From CAYOUV01 sp963790075 (GTDB taxonomy: Bacteria > Chloroflexota > Anaerolineae > Anaerolineales > Villigracilaceae), in assembly GCA_963790075.1 (NCBI GenBank), contig CAWBNG010000005.1, positions 281,695 through 345,694 on the forward strand: a stretch of DNA of 64,000 bases, given 5' to 3'. Every line of letters starts with the position of its first letter. Within the stretch, counting starts at the first letter, position 1. The translations under genes and the position numbers were made by a program. The notes below the pieces were generated by a model. That model ran no database searches and was not told the DNA's origin. It saw nothing but the letters and a program-made list of their open reading frames with translations. Shown here in pieces: positions 8,657 to 17,213 of the stretch.

Positions 8657-10000
8657 GTGACAAATCAATCTGCCTATCTCGTGGCAGTCGTCGGGGCCGG
8701 CCCAGCCGGCCTATTTGGTGCTCGCGAACTTGCGAACCAAGGCGCGCGCGTCGTGCTCTTTAATCGCGACATCAAACCCGGAGGACTGGCTGAGTATGGC
8801 ATCTATCCCAGCAAACACACCATGAAAGAGGGTCTGCGCCGACAATTCCGCCAGGTGCTGGATAATCCCAACATCAACTACTATGGCAATGTCATGATCG
8901 GTACGGAGGGCGACTTTTCACTAGATGACCTGCGTGCTATGGGATTCCAGGCCATCCTGGTCACCGCAGGAGCACAGGGGACCAAGTGGCTTGGCCTGCC
9001 CGGAGAAGACCTGATCGGTGTCTACCAAGCCAAAGACGTGGTTTACTTCTACAACAAGCTGCCTCCCTTCAGCCAAAAACCGTTCCGCTTCGGCAAGCGC
9101 TGCGCCATTGTCGGCGCAGGAAATGTGATGGTCGACATTGCTCACTACCTGATCCGCGATGAGCAGGTGGAAGAGGTGGTAGCCGTCGTGCGGCGCGGAC
9201 CGGCCGAGGTCAAATTCGACAAGAAGGAAATGGAGTACGTCATCGCAAACCTGGACATGGATGCGCTCGACGCCGAAATTGCCCGGGTATCGCCGATCAT
9301 GAAACAGGTCGGGCAGGACCCGGAAGCAGCCAAGGCTGAGATCCTGGTCGCATTGCCCAAGGGCTTGCCCAAAGTCTCCGAGACGCGCTTCCGATTCGAA
9401 TTCCTGACCAGCCCCATCCGCATGCTGGGCGACAATCAGGGCCAGCTGACCCAGCTCGAGGTCGAGGATAACCTGCTGGTACTCAAAGACAACGGCGATA
9501 CCAAGCCCAAGGGCACCGGCAACAAGCGCAGGCTGGACGTGGAGACGGTTGTCTTTGCCATCGGCGACAAAGTGGACGATACCTTCGGTCTGCCGATCGA
9601 GTGGAATGAATTTGTCAAGAACCCCGCGCCACGCTTCCCGATCGAGGGAGTGTCCTTCGAAGCCTACGACCCCGAAAAGAAACAGCCGATCGAGGATATA
9701 TTCGTAGCTGGATGGTCGCGCCAGGCCAGCCATGGCTTGGTCGGGTATGCCCGCAAGGACGGCACTAACGGCTCGAAAGCTCTGTGGGAATACCTGCAAA
9801 CCTTGCAGACCAAAGATGCGGACACCGACGCCATCGACGGGCGTGTCAAAAGCCTGCCCAAACCGGTTGTCACCAAGGACGACATCAAACATCTTGAAGC
9901 TGTCGAACTGGAGGAAGCCCGCAAGCGCAACGTGGATGAGTTCAAGTTCTCCTCCAACGATGAGATGCTGAAGGCCATGGGATTGACGATAGCGGCCTGA
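8657..10000 (+). CDS. FAD-dependent oxidoreductase, ferredoxin-NADP reductase (adrenodoxin reductase) type
   Basis: A 447-residue flavoprotein with two Rossmann nucleotide-binding sites: VGAGPAGLFGARELA (about 12-26) for FAD and CAIVGAGNVMVDIA (about 150-163) for NAD(P)H. The layout, without a redox CxxC pair, is that of adrenodoxin-reductase-like enzymes and of the glutamate synthase beta subunit. It probably passes electrons between NADPH and a ferredoxin. The GTG at 8657 is chosen because AAGGAGGACA lies just upstream. It is monocistronic, with a strong hairpin 29 bp after the stop. The electron partner is not in the window. Confidence 0.8.
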   Translation: MTNQSAYLVAVVGAGPAGLFGARELANQGARVVLFNRDIKPGGLAEYGIYPSKHTMKEGLRRQFRQVLDNPNINYYGNVMIGTEGDFSLDDLRAMGFQAILVTAGAQGTKWLGLPGEDLIGVYQAKDVVYFYNKLPPFSQKPFRFGKRCAIVGAGNVMVDIAHYLIRDEQVEEVVAVVRRGPAEVKFDKKEMEYVIANLDMDALDAEIARVSPIMKQVGQDPEAAKAEILVALPKGLPKVSETRFRFEFLTSPIRMLGDNQGQLTQLEVEDNLLVLKDNGDTKPKGTGNKRRLDVETVVFAIGDKVDDTFGLPIEWNEFVKNPAPRFPIEGVSFEAYDPEKKQPIEDIFVAGWSRQASHGLVGYARKDGTNGSKALWEYLQTLQTKDADTDAIDGRVKSLPKPVVTKDDIKHLEAVELEEARKRNVDEFKFSSNDEMLKAMGLTIAA

Positions 10001-10028
10001 GCCATCACGTCGTTGTAAACAAAATATT

Positions 10029-10055
10029 ACCCCTCCCTGCTGTGCAGGGAGGGGT
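10029..10055. terminator. Strong hairpin terminator
   Basis: A perfect 12-bp stem (ACCCCTCCCTGC 10029-10040 and GCAGGGAGGGGT 10044-10055) with a 3-base loop lies 29 bp after the flavoprotein stop. No clear T tract follows on the plus strand. Confidence 0.65.
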
Positions 10056-10164
10056 ATCAGTTAAGCATGCGACTTTCGGACCTCGAATTCCGTGCGATGA
10101 ATTCGCCAATGTCCTTTACACTGTTCTCCCGCAATGGCGCGAAGTTGTATAATCATCCCAATAT

Positions 10165-10923
10165 GTGCGAACCATGTTCAAACAAGACCTGACTTTCCGC
10201 ACTCCACTGATGAACGCCGCCGGGACACTGGGATTCTTCCCGGACCGGCACGCCGCGCTCGATTGGAAGACCTTGGGGGCTTTCGTGACCAATCCGCTCT
10301 CGCTGCGCCCACGACTGCCCACTGCTCGTCCGGAGCTGGTCGAGTATCCCGGCGGAATCCTGCTGCACACCGGCCTGCCCAATCCGAGCCTGCCAACAGC
10401 CATCAAGAAATACGCCCGGCGCTGGGCGGACGCGGACCTGCCGATCATCGTCCACCTGATGGCTGACCGCCCCGAAGAGACAGCCCGCATGGTGCGGTCG
10501 CTGGAGGGGATCGAGAATGTGCTGGCGGTCGAACTGGGATTCGCCCCGCTTTTAACGGACGATATCATCCTATTAGCTGTCGAAATGTGCCTGGGCGAGC
10601 TGCCGCTGATCGTCTCCTTGCCGTCCGAGCAGGTGTTGGGCCTTGGACCGCGCGCATTGGATGCGGGTGCTGCAGCACTCAGCCTGGCAGCACCGAGAGG
10701 CGCCTTGCCCAAAGATGCGGTGTTGGTCAGCGGGCGGCTTTACGGCCCGAGTCTTTTCCCACAGGCGCTGGAAACGGTCGCCAACGCGGCCAAATTAGGA
10801 TTGGCGGTGATTGGCAGCGGAGGGGTTTACAGGGATGATGACGTTAGCGCGATGCTGGCAGCTGGCGCGCTGGCGGTGCAAATCGATTCTGCCCTTTGGA
10901 AAGGTTTCAACGCAGGTCAATGA
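10165..10923 (+). CDS. Divergent dihydroorotate-dehydrogenase-like TIM-barrel protein
   Basis: About 250 residues resembling PyrD-family FMN enzymes: TPLMNAAGTLGF near the N terminus, TNPLSLRPR, and a late VIGSGGVYRDDDVSAMLAAGALAVQIDSAL that matches the FMN-phosphate-binding GGI...GA..VQ...A region. The catalytic NxSxPN loop of true dihydroorotate dehydrogenases is not present, so orotate synthesis is doubtful. Start is GTG 10165 or ATG 10174 (MFKQDLTF); TATAAT at 10147-10152 lies so close that the message may be leaderless. Its end overlaps the converging gene by 17 bp. Confidence 0.65.
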   Translation: MRTMFKQDLTFRTPLMNAAGTLGFFPDRHAALDWKTLGAFVTNPLSLRPRLPTARPELVEYPGGILLHTGLPNPSLPTAIKKYARRWADADLPIIVHLMADRPEETARMVRSLEGIENVLAVELGFAPLLTDDIILLAVEMCLGELPLIVSLPSEQVLGLGPRALDAGAAALSLAAPRGALPKDAVLVSGRLYGPSLFPQALETVANAAKLGLAVIGSGGVYRDDDVSAMLAAGALAVQIDSALWKGFNAGQ

Positions 10924-13006
10924 CCTGCAAAATATTGCTGTAATCATCCGTCCACAGGCGCACCGGCGGCAAGTCATCGGTCAATTCGCTGCGCGCTGCG
11001 ACCTGCGGCTGCTGCAGGAAAGCCTGGTTGCGTGTCACCAGCATCCAGGTCGACCAGAAGGCGCGCTCGCCGTCGCCCTGATCCTGCACGATTACCGCCG
11101 ACAGGCCGAAGTGGTCAGCCAGCGCCTTGACCACCGGGCGCAAATCCAGCGCATGCGTGCTGATGTTGATCGCCAGGATGCCATCCGGCTTGAGATGGGC
11201 CAGATAAACCTGCCAAGCCTGTTCTGTCATCAAATGCACTGGCATGGCGCTGTCGCTGAAGGCGTCCAGGCTCAGGATGTCAAATTGGTCAGAGCCGTCG
11301 GCTGCCAGTTCGCGTTCGAGCGAGAGGCGCGCATCGCCGGGCACGATCATGATCCTGGCCGGGCTGGCCGTGACGTAGTCGAAATAGCCGCCCAAGCCCT
11401 GCGCCAGCTGGATCACGTCGGGATTGATCTCGTAGAAACGCATACTGTCATTTGGGCGGCCGAAAGCTGCCAGTGTGCCTACGCCCAGGCCTATATCCCC
11501 GATGCGCAGACCCTGCCCGCGGTTCGGGTGGTTCAGAATTGCCAGCCCAATGCCGCTATTTTCGGTGTAATAAGCCGTCGGCAGTTCACGCCTGGCCGGG
11601 TCGGTAAATTGGTAACCATGCATGGTCGCGCCATGAACCAGGACGAAGCGCCGTTCTGCCGGATCGCCGGGATACAATTCCCGGACGCGCACCACGCCGT
11701 AAAAACTGCGGTCCGCATACGCCGTGGCCTGCGAACGCACGGAAACCGCCATCAGCAGTACCACCCCGGTCACAGCCAGCCCGCTGACCATGCCCAGTTC
11801 GGCCAGTCGATGACCCCAGCCGCGCTCGCCGGGCGTAGCCTCCAGGCCGTTGACCGCCAGTAGACACAGCCAAGCCAGCAGCAGTCCGATCGGCAACTCC
11901 CACACATCGTGGAAGATCAAGGGTGCGACCACCGAAACCAGCAGACTGCCAAGCGCCCCACCCACCGAAATCATCAGGTAGAAGTCGGTCAGGCGCATGG
12001 GAGCCGGCTTGCGATCCGCCAGTTCGCCATGCACTACCATCGTGGCCAGGAACTGCACCAGCGCAAAAACCAGGATGTATGCCCAGGTGCTGAGCGTCAC
12101 CGGTTCGTAATAATACACCCAGGCAAACAGGACCGTAGCCCCGAACAGCAACCCGGTGTAGGGGAAGCGCGCGTAGATTTTTTCGCTGGCGAAGACCAGG
12201 ATGAAGGTCAACAGGTAAACCGCCAGCGGCAGCACCCAGAGTAACGGCACGACCGTAATCTCGGTCGTCAGGTGATTGGTGACTGCCAGGAGTAAAATCG
12301 ACCCAACCGCCGAAAGGGTGATCCACAGGATGCGCTCACCTAACCCGACCGTTTCTCCCCTTGTGATTTTTGCTGTTCCTCCAAACTCAGCCTTGGACGA
12401 CGTGCGCGTTCCCGTTAGCTTGAACGCCGCCATCCCCGCAGCGGCAACCAACAGGACGTATCCAGCCGTCCAGACGATAGCCTGCATCCGCAGGGGAAGC
12501 AGTGGTTCGACTGCAAAGGGATAGGCCAGCAGCCCTAGTAAGGAGCCCAAATTCGAGAGCGCGTATAACGGATAGGGTGAACGCCCCGGTTGGGTCAGAC
12601 CAAACCAAGCTTGCATCAACGGGCTGTTGGTAGCCAGCACCAGGAATGGCAACCCGACCGAAGCCAGCAGCATCCACATAATCTGGCCCTGCGGGTCGTT
12701 CAAACCCTGGAATTTAATAATTTGGGGAAATAGCGACGAACCGTAAGACAGACCGCTCAGGAACAGCGCGACAGTCGAGATGCCCAGCAGGGACAAGTAG
12801 ACCACACGCTGCTTGCGCAAATCCAAACGCTGGAGCCAGGCTGCCAGGGCGTAGCCGGCCATCAGCATGACCTGGAAGAAGAGCAGCGCGGTCAGCCAGG
12901 CAGCCGGCGTCCCTCCAAAAATCGGCGTGATGCGCTTGCCAAGCAGTAATTCGACTTGGAAGAGAAACAGGGCTGAGAAAAAGACGATCAGCGGGTACAG
13001 CAGCAT
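10907..13006 (-). CDS. Membrane-fused spermidine synthase-like protein
   Basis: A 699-residue fusion. The first roughly 430 residues contain about ten or more transmembrane helices. The C-terminal 260 residues form a SAM-type Rossmann domain like spermidine synthase, with RIGDIGLGVGTLAAF, RFYEINPDVIQLA, IVPGDARLSLE and ILSLDAFSDSAMP as motifs I to IV and the gatekeeping loop. Membrane-fused homologues are common but their substrate is not established; the lack of a neighbouring SpeD or SpeA argues against routine polyamine synthesis. It is 1 bp from dtd, so the two are cotranscribed. Confidence 0.85.
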   Translation of the reverse strand: MLLYPLIVFFSALFLFQVELLLGKRITPIFGGTPAAWLTALLFFQVMLMAGYALAAWLQRLDLRKQRVVYLSLLGISTVALFLSGLSYGSSLFPQIIKFQGLNDPQGQIMWMLLASVGLPFLVLATNSPLMQAWFGLTQPGRSPYPLYALSNLGSLLGLLAYPFAVEPLLPLRMQAIVWTAGYVLLVAAAGMAAFKLTGTRTSSKAEFGGTAKITRGETVGLGERILWITLSAVGSILLLAVTNHLTTEITVVPLLWVLPLAVYLLTFILVFASEKIYARFPYTGLLFGATVLFAWVYYYEPVTLSTWAYILVFALVQFLATMVVHGELADRKPAPMRLTDFYLMISVGGALGSLLVSVVAPLIFHDVWELPIGLLLAWLCLLAVNGLEATPGERGWGHRLAELGMVSGLAVTGVVLLMAVSVRSQATAYADRSFYGVVRVRELYPGDPAERRFVLVHGATMHGYQFTDPARRELPTAYYTENSGIGLAILNHPNRGQGLRIGDIGLGVGTLAAFGRPNDSMRFYEINPDVIQLAQGLGGYFDYVTASPARIMIVPGDARLSLERELAADGSDQFDILSLDAFSDSAMPVHLMTEQAWQVYLAHLKPDGILAINISTHALDLRPVVKALADHFGLSAVIVQDQGDGERAFWSTWMLVTRNQAFLQQPQVAARSELTDDLPPVRLWTDDYSNILQVIDLR

Positions 13007-13007
13007 C

Positions 13008-13445
13008 TTACTTCTCGAGCCAGACCGTCACCGGCCCGTCGTTGTGAATCTCGACCAGCATGTGGGCGCCAAATTCTCCGCTTTGCGTAGGCACGCCCTG
13101 TTCGCGCAACAAGTCAGCAAAACGCTCAACCAACGGAGCGGCGTGTTCAGGCAAAGCTGCATCAATGAATGACGGGCGCCGTCCCTTGTGAGTATCGGCA
13201 TAAAGTGTGAACTGCGAAACGACGATTGCCTCTCCCCCCACGTCTAAAACGGACAGGTTGGTTTTCCCATGCTGGTCCTCGAAAATGCGCAAATTCGAAA
13301 TTTTTTCGACCAGGTATTGGGCTTGCGCCTCCCCGTCGTTGTGGCCAATCCCAAGCAGAATGACCAATCCACGGTCGATTTGGGCAATGGTCCGGCCGTC
13401 GACCGAGACCGATCCTTTCGAAACTCTTTGAAGCAAAGCGCGCAC
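13008..13445 (-). CDS. dtd: D-aminoacyl-tRNA deacylase
   Basis: A 145-residue homodimeric enzyme that removes D-amino acids mischarged on tRNA, notably D-Tyr. Hallmarks are the SQFTLYAD motif near residue 77 and NDGPVTVWLEK at the C terminus (the Gly-Pro motif that enforces D-specificity). Length and start (MRALLQRVSKGSV) match the family. It is followed after 1 bp by the spermidine-synthase-like membrane gene. trpS lies upstream on the same strand across a 71-bp inverted-repeat gap. Confidence 0.95.
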   Translation of the reverse strand: MRALLQRVSKGSVSVDGRTIAQIDRGLVILLGIGHNDGEAQAQYLVEKISNLRIFEDQHGKTNLSVLDVGGEAIVVSQFTLYADTHKGRRPSFIDAALPEHAAPLVERFADLLREQGVPTQSGEFGAHMLVEIHNDGPVTVWLEK

Positions 13446-13462
13446 AAATCACCACAGATCAT

Positions 13463-13509
13463 GCAGAGACCTCACAAGCCCGTTTCTCCGCGCTCTGTGT
13501 CGTCTCTGC
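13463..13509. repeat. Intergenic inverted repeat, CAGAGAC family
   Basis: GCAGAGAC (13463-13470) and GTCTCTGC (13502-13509) bracket a C/T-rich spacer in the gap between trpS and dtd. Several other gaps in the window hold similar mirror arrangements (41,817; 45,590; 47,243; 51,930). Confidence 0.5.
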
Positions 13510-13516
13510 GGTGAAA

Positions 13517-14503
13517 TCACGGCAAGGCCACTGCTTCCCGCACTTCTTCCATTGTCTTTGCGGCAATGGCACGTGCACGTTTAGCTCCATCGTTGAGCAC
13601 ATCCATCACGGAATCGGGGTTGGACCCGATCTCAGCTCGCTTGGCACGGAACGGCTCAAGATGTTTGTTGAGATTAGCAGCAAAGCGCTTCTTGCAATCC
13701 ACGCAACCAATTCCCGCCCGGCGACACTCGACGTTGATCATAGCCACTTCGTCATCCGGCGAGAATATCTTGTGCATCGAGAAAACATTGCACACATCCG
13801 GATTGCCCGGATCGGTACGTTTGATCCGCGCCGGGTCAGTCACCATCTGCATGACACGCTTGGTTGTTTCTTCGGGCGTGGCTGCCAATTCAATGTGATT
13901 ATCGAGGCTTTTGCTCATCTTCTGCTGGCCATCGAGGCCCAGTACCTTTGGAATCTCGGTAGCCTTCATCTGCGGCTCGATCAAGACCTTGGTGTTGTAG
14001 CGATAATTGAACGAGCGGACTGTCTCACGTGCGAACTCGATGTGGGGAGCCTGATCGATGCCGACCGGCACCGAATCCGCCTTGTAGAGAGCGATGTCAG
14101 CGGTCATCAATACGGGATAGCCGACCAGCCCATAATTGACATTATTCGGGTTCTGACGTACTTTTTCCTTAAATGTCGGCAGGTCGGTCAGCTTTCCCAG
14201 CGGAGTGACCATCGAAAGCAAGATGTGTAGTTCGGTCACCTGTGGGACATGAGATTGGATGAAAACGATGCTCTCTTCCGGACGGATGCCAGCAGCCAAC
14301 CAGTCAAGCGCCATTTCGTAGGTGTTCTGTTTCAGGTCCTTGGTGGTATCGACCGTGGTCAAGGCATGAAGGTCAACAATGCAGTAGACGCATTCGTACT
14401 CGTCCTGCAAGGCGACATAATTCTTGATCGCACCCAGATAATTACCTAAGTGCTGGCGGCCCGTCGGGCGGGCGCCGGAAAAGACACGTCCTTTTTTCGA
14501 CAT
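13517..14503 (-). CDS. trpS: Tryptophanyl-tRNA synthetase
   Basis: A 328-residue class I synthetase that charges tRNA-Trp. The HIGH-type signature appears as RQHLGNYLGA (His18) and the KMSKS loop is present exactly (KMSKSLDNH, about residue 195). SGARPTGRQHLG at the N terminus is typical of bacterial TrpRS and the length is normal. The first ATG at 14503 is used; a purine-rich GAGGTAGT lies upstream. It is in the same direction as dtd. Confidence 0.97.
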   Translation of the reverse strand: MSKKGRVFSGARPTGRQHLGNYLGAIKNYVALQDEYECVYCIVDLHALTTVDTTKDLKQNTYEMALDWLAAGIRPEESIVFIQSHVPQVTELHILLSMVTPLGKLTDLPTFKEKVRQNPNNVNYGLVGYPVLMTADIALYKADSVPVGIDQAPHIEFARETVRSFNYRYNTKVLIEPQMKATEIPKVLGLDGQQKMSKSLDNHIELAATPEETTKRVMQMVTDPARIKRTDPGNPDVCNVFSMHKIFSPDDEVAMINVECRRAGIGCVDCKKRFAANLNKHLEPFRAKRAEIGSNPDSVMDVLNDGAKRARAIAAKTMEEVREAVALP

Positions 14504-14541
14504 ACTACCTCTTTAATAAACCTCAGGATCCCTGCAGCGAA

Positions 14542-14784
14542 TTAGCCTTCGATCAGCTGTTTTACCAGTTTCAGTACTTCGCCTGGTTCAGCGTGGCGTT
14601 TGGCCTGTAATTTGGAATAAATCAACTTTTCATCCAGCTCGACCTCGAAGCGGCCGCCATCCGAAGGGATCAAAGCGAGTGATCCTATCTCGTACTCGTA
14701 ATTCTTGAGCAAATCTCCCGCCAGGCTCACGGCCCGGTCAGTGTAATGTCAAACTGCGCAGTACTCGATAGTGATTTTGACCAT
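14542..14784 (-). CDS. SelW-like (Rdx family) selenoprotein with in-frame UGA
   Basis: An 80-residue thioredoxin-fold redox protein of the SelW/SelT/SelH (Rdx) family. Reading from the ATG at 14784, preceded by AGGAG six bases upstream, gives MVKITIEYCAV, then TGA (14751-14749, codon 12), then HYTDRAVSLAGDLL and on to the stop at 14542. Cys9-x-x-Sec12 is the family's redox motif at the expected position after the first beta strand, and the rest (PSDGGRFEVELD, LIYSKLQAKR) is typical Rdx sequence. A stem-loop right after the UGA fits a bacterial SECIS. Ignoring the UGA leaves a truncated 62-residue frame from a GTG at 14730 that lacks the redox motif. A Cys-to-stop error cannot be excluded without finding selA, selB, selC and selD. 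Confidence 0.8.
14721..14737 (-). promoter_or_regulatory. Candidate bacterial SECIS stem-loop
   Basis: On the coding strand, 11 nt after the UGA, CCGGGC (14737-14732) pairs with GCCTGG (14726-14721; five Watson-Crick pairs and one G-U) around the loop CGTGA. The loop has G-U near its start, about 19 nt from the UGA, within the distance range reported for bacterial SECIS elements. Confidence 0.6.
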
Positions 14785-14894
14785 TCAAGCTCCTGGGCGA
14801 ATTGTTAGAGAATTATAACATGCCAGTCCCAGCCTCTTGCCACAGCCCTGTATAAGGACTATAATTTACCCGCTTTAGGAGTTAGGAGATCGCA

Positions 14895-15155
14895 ATGCCT
14901 GTTTATACCTACCGCTGTGACTCGTGCGGCGTACGCTTTGATCGCCAGCAGAGTTTTAATGACCAACCCCTGACACGTTGCCCGGAGTGCGGCAAGAAGA
15001 GTCTGCACAAAGTCTACGGGCCAGTGGGTATTGTGTTTAAAGGCTCCGGCTTCTACTCAACCGATCATCGCTCCCCCTCCGGACAAATCTCGCGCACCGA
15101 GAAAAAAGAAGAAAAAACCGAGTCCAAGAGCAGCGAGCAACCTGCAAAAGAATAA
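14895..15155 (+). CDS. FmdB-family zinc-ribbon protein
   Basis: An 86-residue protein with the FmdB putative regulatory zinc ribbon at the N terminus: MPVYTYRCDSCG, then CPECGKK, that is CxxC...CxxC ligands (Cys8, Cys11, Cys29, Cys32). The middle GFYSTDHRS is also family-typical, and the last 25 residues are a Lys/Glu/Ser-rich disordered tail. FmdB proteins were named from amidase operons, but their biochemical role is not settled. GGAGTTAGGAG lies upstream of the ATG. A perfect palindromic terminator follows. Confidence 0.9.
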   Translation: MPVYTYRCDSCGVRFDRQQSFNDQPLTRCPECGKKSLHKVYGPVGIVFKGSGFYSTDHRSPSGQISRTEKKEEKTESKSSEQPAKE

Positions 15156-15181
15156 CGCCTGCAACCAACAAAAAATAAAAC

Positions 15182-15209
15182 AAATGGCGCACCAGCTGGT
15201 GCGCCATTT
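15182..15209. terminator. Perfect palindrome, bidirectional terminator
   Basis: A 14-bp self-complementary arm (AAATGGCGCACCAG with its exact complement, 15182-15209) has A-rich sequence upstream. It separates the converging FmdB and lipoprotein genes. Confidence 0.8.
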
Positions 15210-15232
15210 GACTTTAAAACACTCAAGCAAAT

Positions 15233-15937
15233 TCAAGGGGTCTCGACCGGGGTGGCCGTCTCCGGGCTTTCCCGACCAACGAAACGCAGGCATAATTGCG
15301 GGTCGGTGTCTTCGCCCACACCGCCGCCCACCCAGTATTGCCGTCCGTCCGATGTGACGACTTTGACGAATGTCCAGGCAGGGGAATAATTCTTGTTCAT
15401 GTTCCAATACCCGATCAGAACCAAGAATTCACCTTCTTCAGCCTTCAATGCGCCACCTGAAGCCTTGCTGGGTGCACCTCGCAACTTGACCCCATTCGAA
15501 CGCGTAACAACTACTTTCAGATGATTGAGAATGACAAAGTATTTATTGGTCCCTGTGTTCTCGCTGGAACCTGGAGGAAATTCAAAGACTGCGCCTTCCG
15601 ACCAGTCCGGCCACGAGGTTGGGACAGGCAAGGTAGGCAATGGTGTTGGCGTATCGGTGACAAGCGGAGTCGGTGTATTCAAGATGAAGATGAACGTAGG
15701 GGTTGGGGTAGGAGTAACGGTAGGTGTTTTGGTTGGCGTTAATGTGGGGATAACCGGTGTAAAAGTCGGCAGGGCTGCCTGGGTCTGGCGGGCAGCTTCG
15801 GCAGCAGTCAGTGCCACTGCCGTGTCCACAGCTCCAGGAATCTGGGTTGGGACCGCAAAAGGATTGGTGGGAGCGCAGGCAAGCAGCAAGACGCCCAGTA
15901 GTAATAAGCTTAATATTCGTTCGCCGCGTTTGGCCAT
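15233..15937 (-). CDS. Secreted lipoprotein with Thr/Pro-rich linker
   Basis: A 234-residue lipoprotein. The signal peptide ends in a lipobox (LLLAC, Cys about residue 20). A long Thr/Pro/Val linker (about 55-110) of the kind common in Chloroflexota surface proteins follows. The C-terminal half (about 125-225) has alternating hydrophobic strands (KYFVILNHLKVVVTRSNG, FLVLIGYWN, WTFVKVVTSDGRQYWVGG) and may be an SH3-like small beta barrel; I cannot name it. It probably sits on the outside of the cell membrane. Confidence 0.7.
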   Translation of the reverse strand: MAKRGERILSLLLLGVLLLACAPTNPFAVPTQIPGAVDTAVALTAAEAARQTQAALPTFTPVIPTLTPTKTPTVTPTPTPTFIFILNTPTPLVTDTPTPLPTLPVPTSWPDWSEGAVFEFPPGSSENTGTNKYFVILNHLKVVVTRSNGVKLRGAPSKASGGALKAEEGEFLVLIGYWNMNKNYSPAWTFVKVVTSDGRQYWVGGGVGEDTDPQLCLRFVGRESPETATPVETP

Positions 15938-15978
15938 TTATCCTCCATTATTATTTTACCCTGCCCAAGCTAATTTTT

Positions 15979-16527
15979 TTACTTTACAACCTCAAATTTC
16001 ACTTTGGAAAGTTCAGCCAAAAGATTATAGCCATCCACGGGGACCAATTGCTTGAGTGAAACCATGGAAGCATTAATCACCTCAACCTGAATATAGCCCA
16101 AATGAACGGGAGGCCAATCAGCCAACTTTTGCTTGACTGCACTGGCTTCGAAGGACCTGCCATTTGGCAATGAAACAGATGTGTTTAGAGAAAACGTCCA
16201 GGTCAAACCATCGTTGGAGACATCCCAGGAGGTGGCCAGATCAGGTGCGAATCCGGCGCTGTCTTGACTGACAAGGGCGCGATACTCCATGCCAGCTTGA
16301 AGTGTAGAAGTTGCGGGAAGCGGAGCGGGGGTAACGCTTGGAGTTTGGGTCGCATCCCAATCCGAGGGAGTCAGCCCTGGCTGTGAAGGAGTCGCAGAAG
16401 ATTTATCCAAGCCCGCCTGGACAATCGGTCCAACCACCACAGTCACGAGGGTGGTCAACAGGGCGAATATGCCAGTAATGACCGCTGCCCAGAGGGTCGC
16501 ATTAGATTTGTTTTCTTTCTTGCCCAT
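15979..16527 (-). CDS. Membrane-anchored protein with a short SBP5-like segment
   Basis: A 182-residue protein. The start at 16527 (MGKKENKSN) is chosen because GGAGAATTATT precedes it. One transmembrane helix (about 10-32) is followed by a Ser/Thr/Pro linker and a domain of about 100 residues whose core, DLATSWDVSNDGLTWTFSL with PNGRSFEASAVK, resembles the first lobe of family-5 peptide-binding proteins. It is much too short to be a transport receptor, so it may be an orphan sensory or regulatory domain. Confidence 0.55.
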   Translation of the reverse strand: MGKKENKSNATLWAAVITGIFALLTTLVTVVVGPIVQAGLDKSSATPSQPGLTPSDWDATQTPSVTPAPLPATSTLQAGMEYRALVSQDSAGFAPDLATSWDVSNDGLTWTFSLNTSVSLPNGRSFEASAVKQKLADWPPVHLGYIQVEVINASMVSLKQLVPVDGYNLLAELSKVKFEVVK

Positions 16528-16719
16528 AATAATTCTCCGATTTACCTGACCTGCTCCGAACGCCGGGGGAAGCTTTTCGCCTCCATCAAGCATCTTTTTC
16601 CAAGCATACCTAAGTATAGAATAAAAAGTAATCCCCTGTTAGGGGATTTTGGGGGTGAAATAAGGTGTAACCCACATGGGGAGGCAGATCTGGGTCGGTT
16701 GTCGGACCTTACACGAGGT

Positions 16720-17145
16720 CTAGTTGTCCCACTCACTGAAATCCCAATTCTCAAAGATCAATGCCAATTGAGTACGCGAACGAAAGTGTAATTTCATAAG
16801 AATGTTGCGTAGGTGGGTTTTGACCGTTTCGGTGGAAATATCCAGGCGCGAAGCAATCTGGCGGTTTGTGTAACCCAGGCAAACCAATGCGGTTACATCA
16901 TGCTCGCGTCGGGAGAGACCCTGCCACTGCTGCACCAAAGCCTCCTCGCTGTAAAGCTGATTCAAGCCTTTTTCCACCAAATCCGAGACGATCGCATCCG
17001 CAGAACGCCGCTCGCGCAGGGACAAGTCTCCCACGACTTCGTTGAGCGGTTGATCCAGCTCATACAGGCGGGTTTGCGATCGGCGCTTCGAAGAAGAAAG
17101 CCAGCGGAAAATACGGTCAAGGATTGACATCTCAGGGAGGTACAT
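16720..17145 (-). CDS. LuxR-type DNA-binding regulator
   Basis: A 141-residue protein with a C-terminal LuxR/FixJ helix-turn-helix (about 75-135): LSRREHDVTALVCLGYTNRQ, then IASRLDISTETVKTHLRNIL. The first 70 residues are basic then helical, and there is no receiver domain. It probably binds DNA as a dimer and takes its signal from another protein or from oligomerisation. Start could also be the Met at 17130 (MSILDRIF); neither Met has a clear ribosome site. It lies upstream of the membrane-anchored gene at 15979 on the same strand, about 190 bp away. Confidence 0.8.
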   Translation of the reverse strand: MYLPEMSILDRIFRWLSSSKRRSQTRLYELDQPLNEVVGDLSLRERRSADAIVSDLVEKGLNQLYSEEALVQQWQGLSRREHDVTALVCLGYTNRQIASRLDISTETVKTHLRNILMKLHFRSRTQLALIFENWDFSEWDN

Positions 17146-17189
17146 AATAACAGAACTAATGTTCTAAGTCAATCACCCCCAAAAATAAA

Positions 17190-17209
17190 AAAGCCCCTTG
17201 CGGGGCTTT
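17190..17209 (-). terminator. Rho-independent terminator of tRNA-Asn
   Basis: An 8-bp stem (AAAGCCCC/GGGGCTTT) with a 4-base loop is followed on the minus strand by a T tract (TTTTATTTTT). It lies directly downstream of the tRNA. Confidence 0.85.
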
Positions 17210-17213
17210 CAGG

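Noticed and set aside
8921..9892. Long minus-strand frame (323 codons) opposite the flavoprotein
   Set aside because: It is a mirror frame of a gene with clear FAD and NAD(P) motifs, has no recognisable domain and no ribosome site.
10165..10923. Functional pyrD
   Set aside because: The catalytic NxSxPN loop is absent and no pyrimidine genes are adjacent, so no gene symbol is given.
10811..11863. 350-codon plus-strand frame
   Set aside because: It lies antisense to the membrane-fused spermidine-synthase-like gene and overlaps the DHODH-like gene; its composition is that of a shadow frame.
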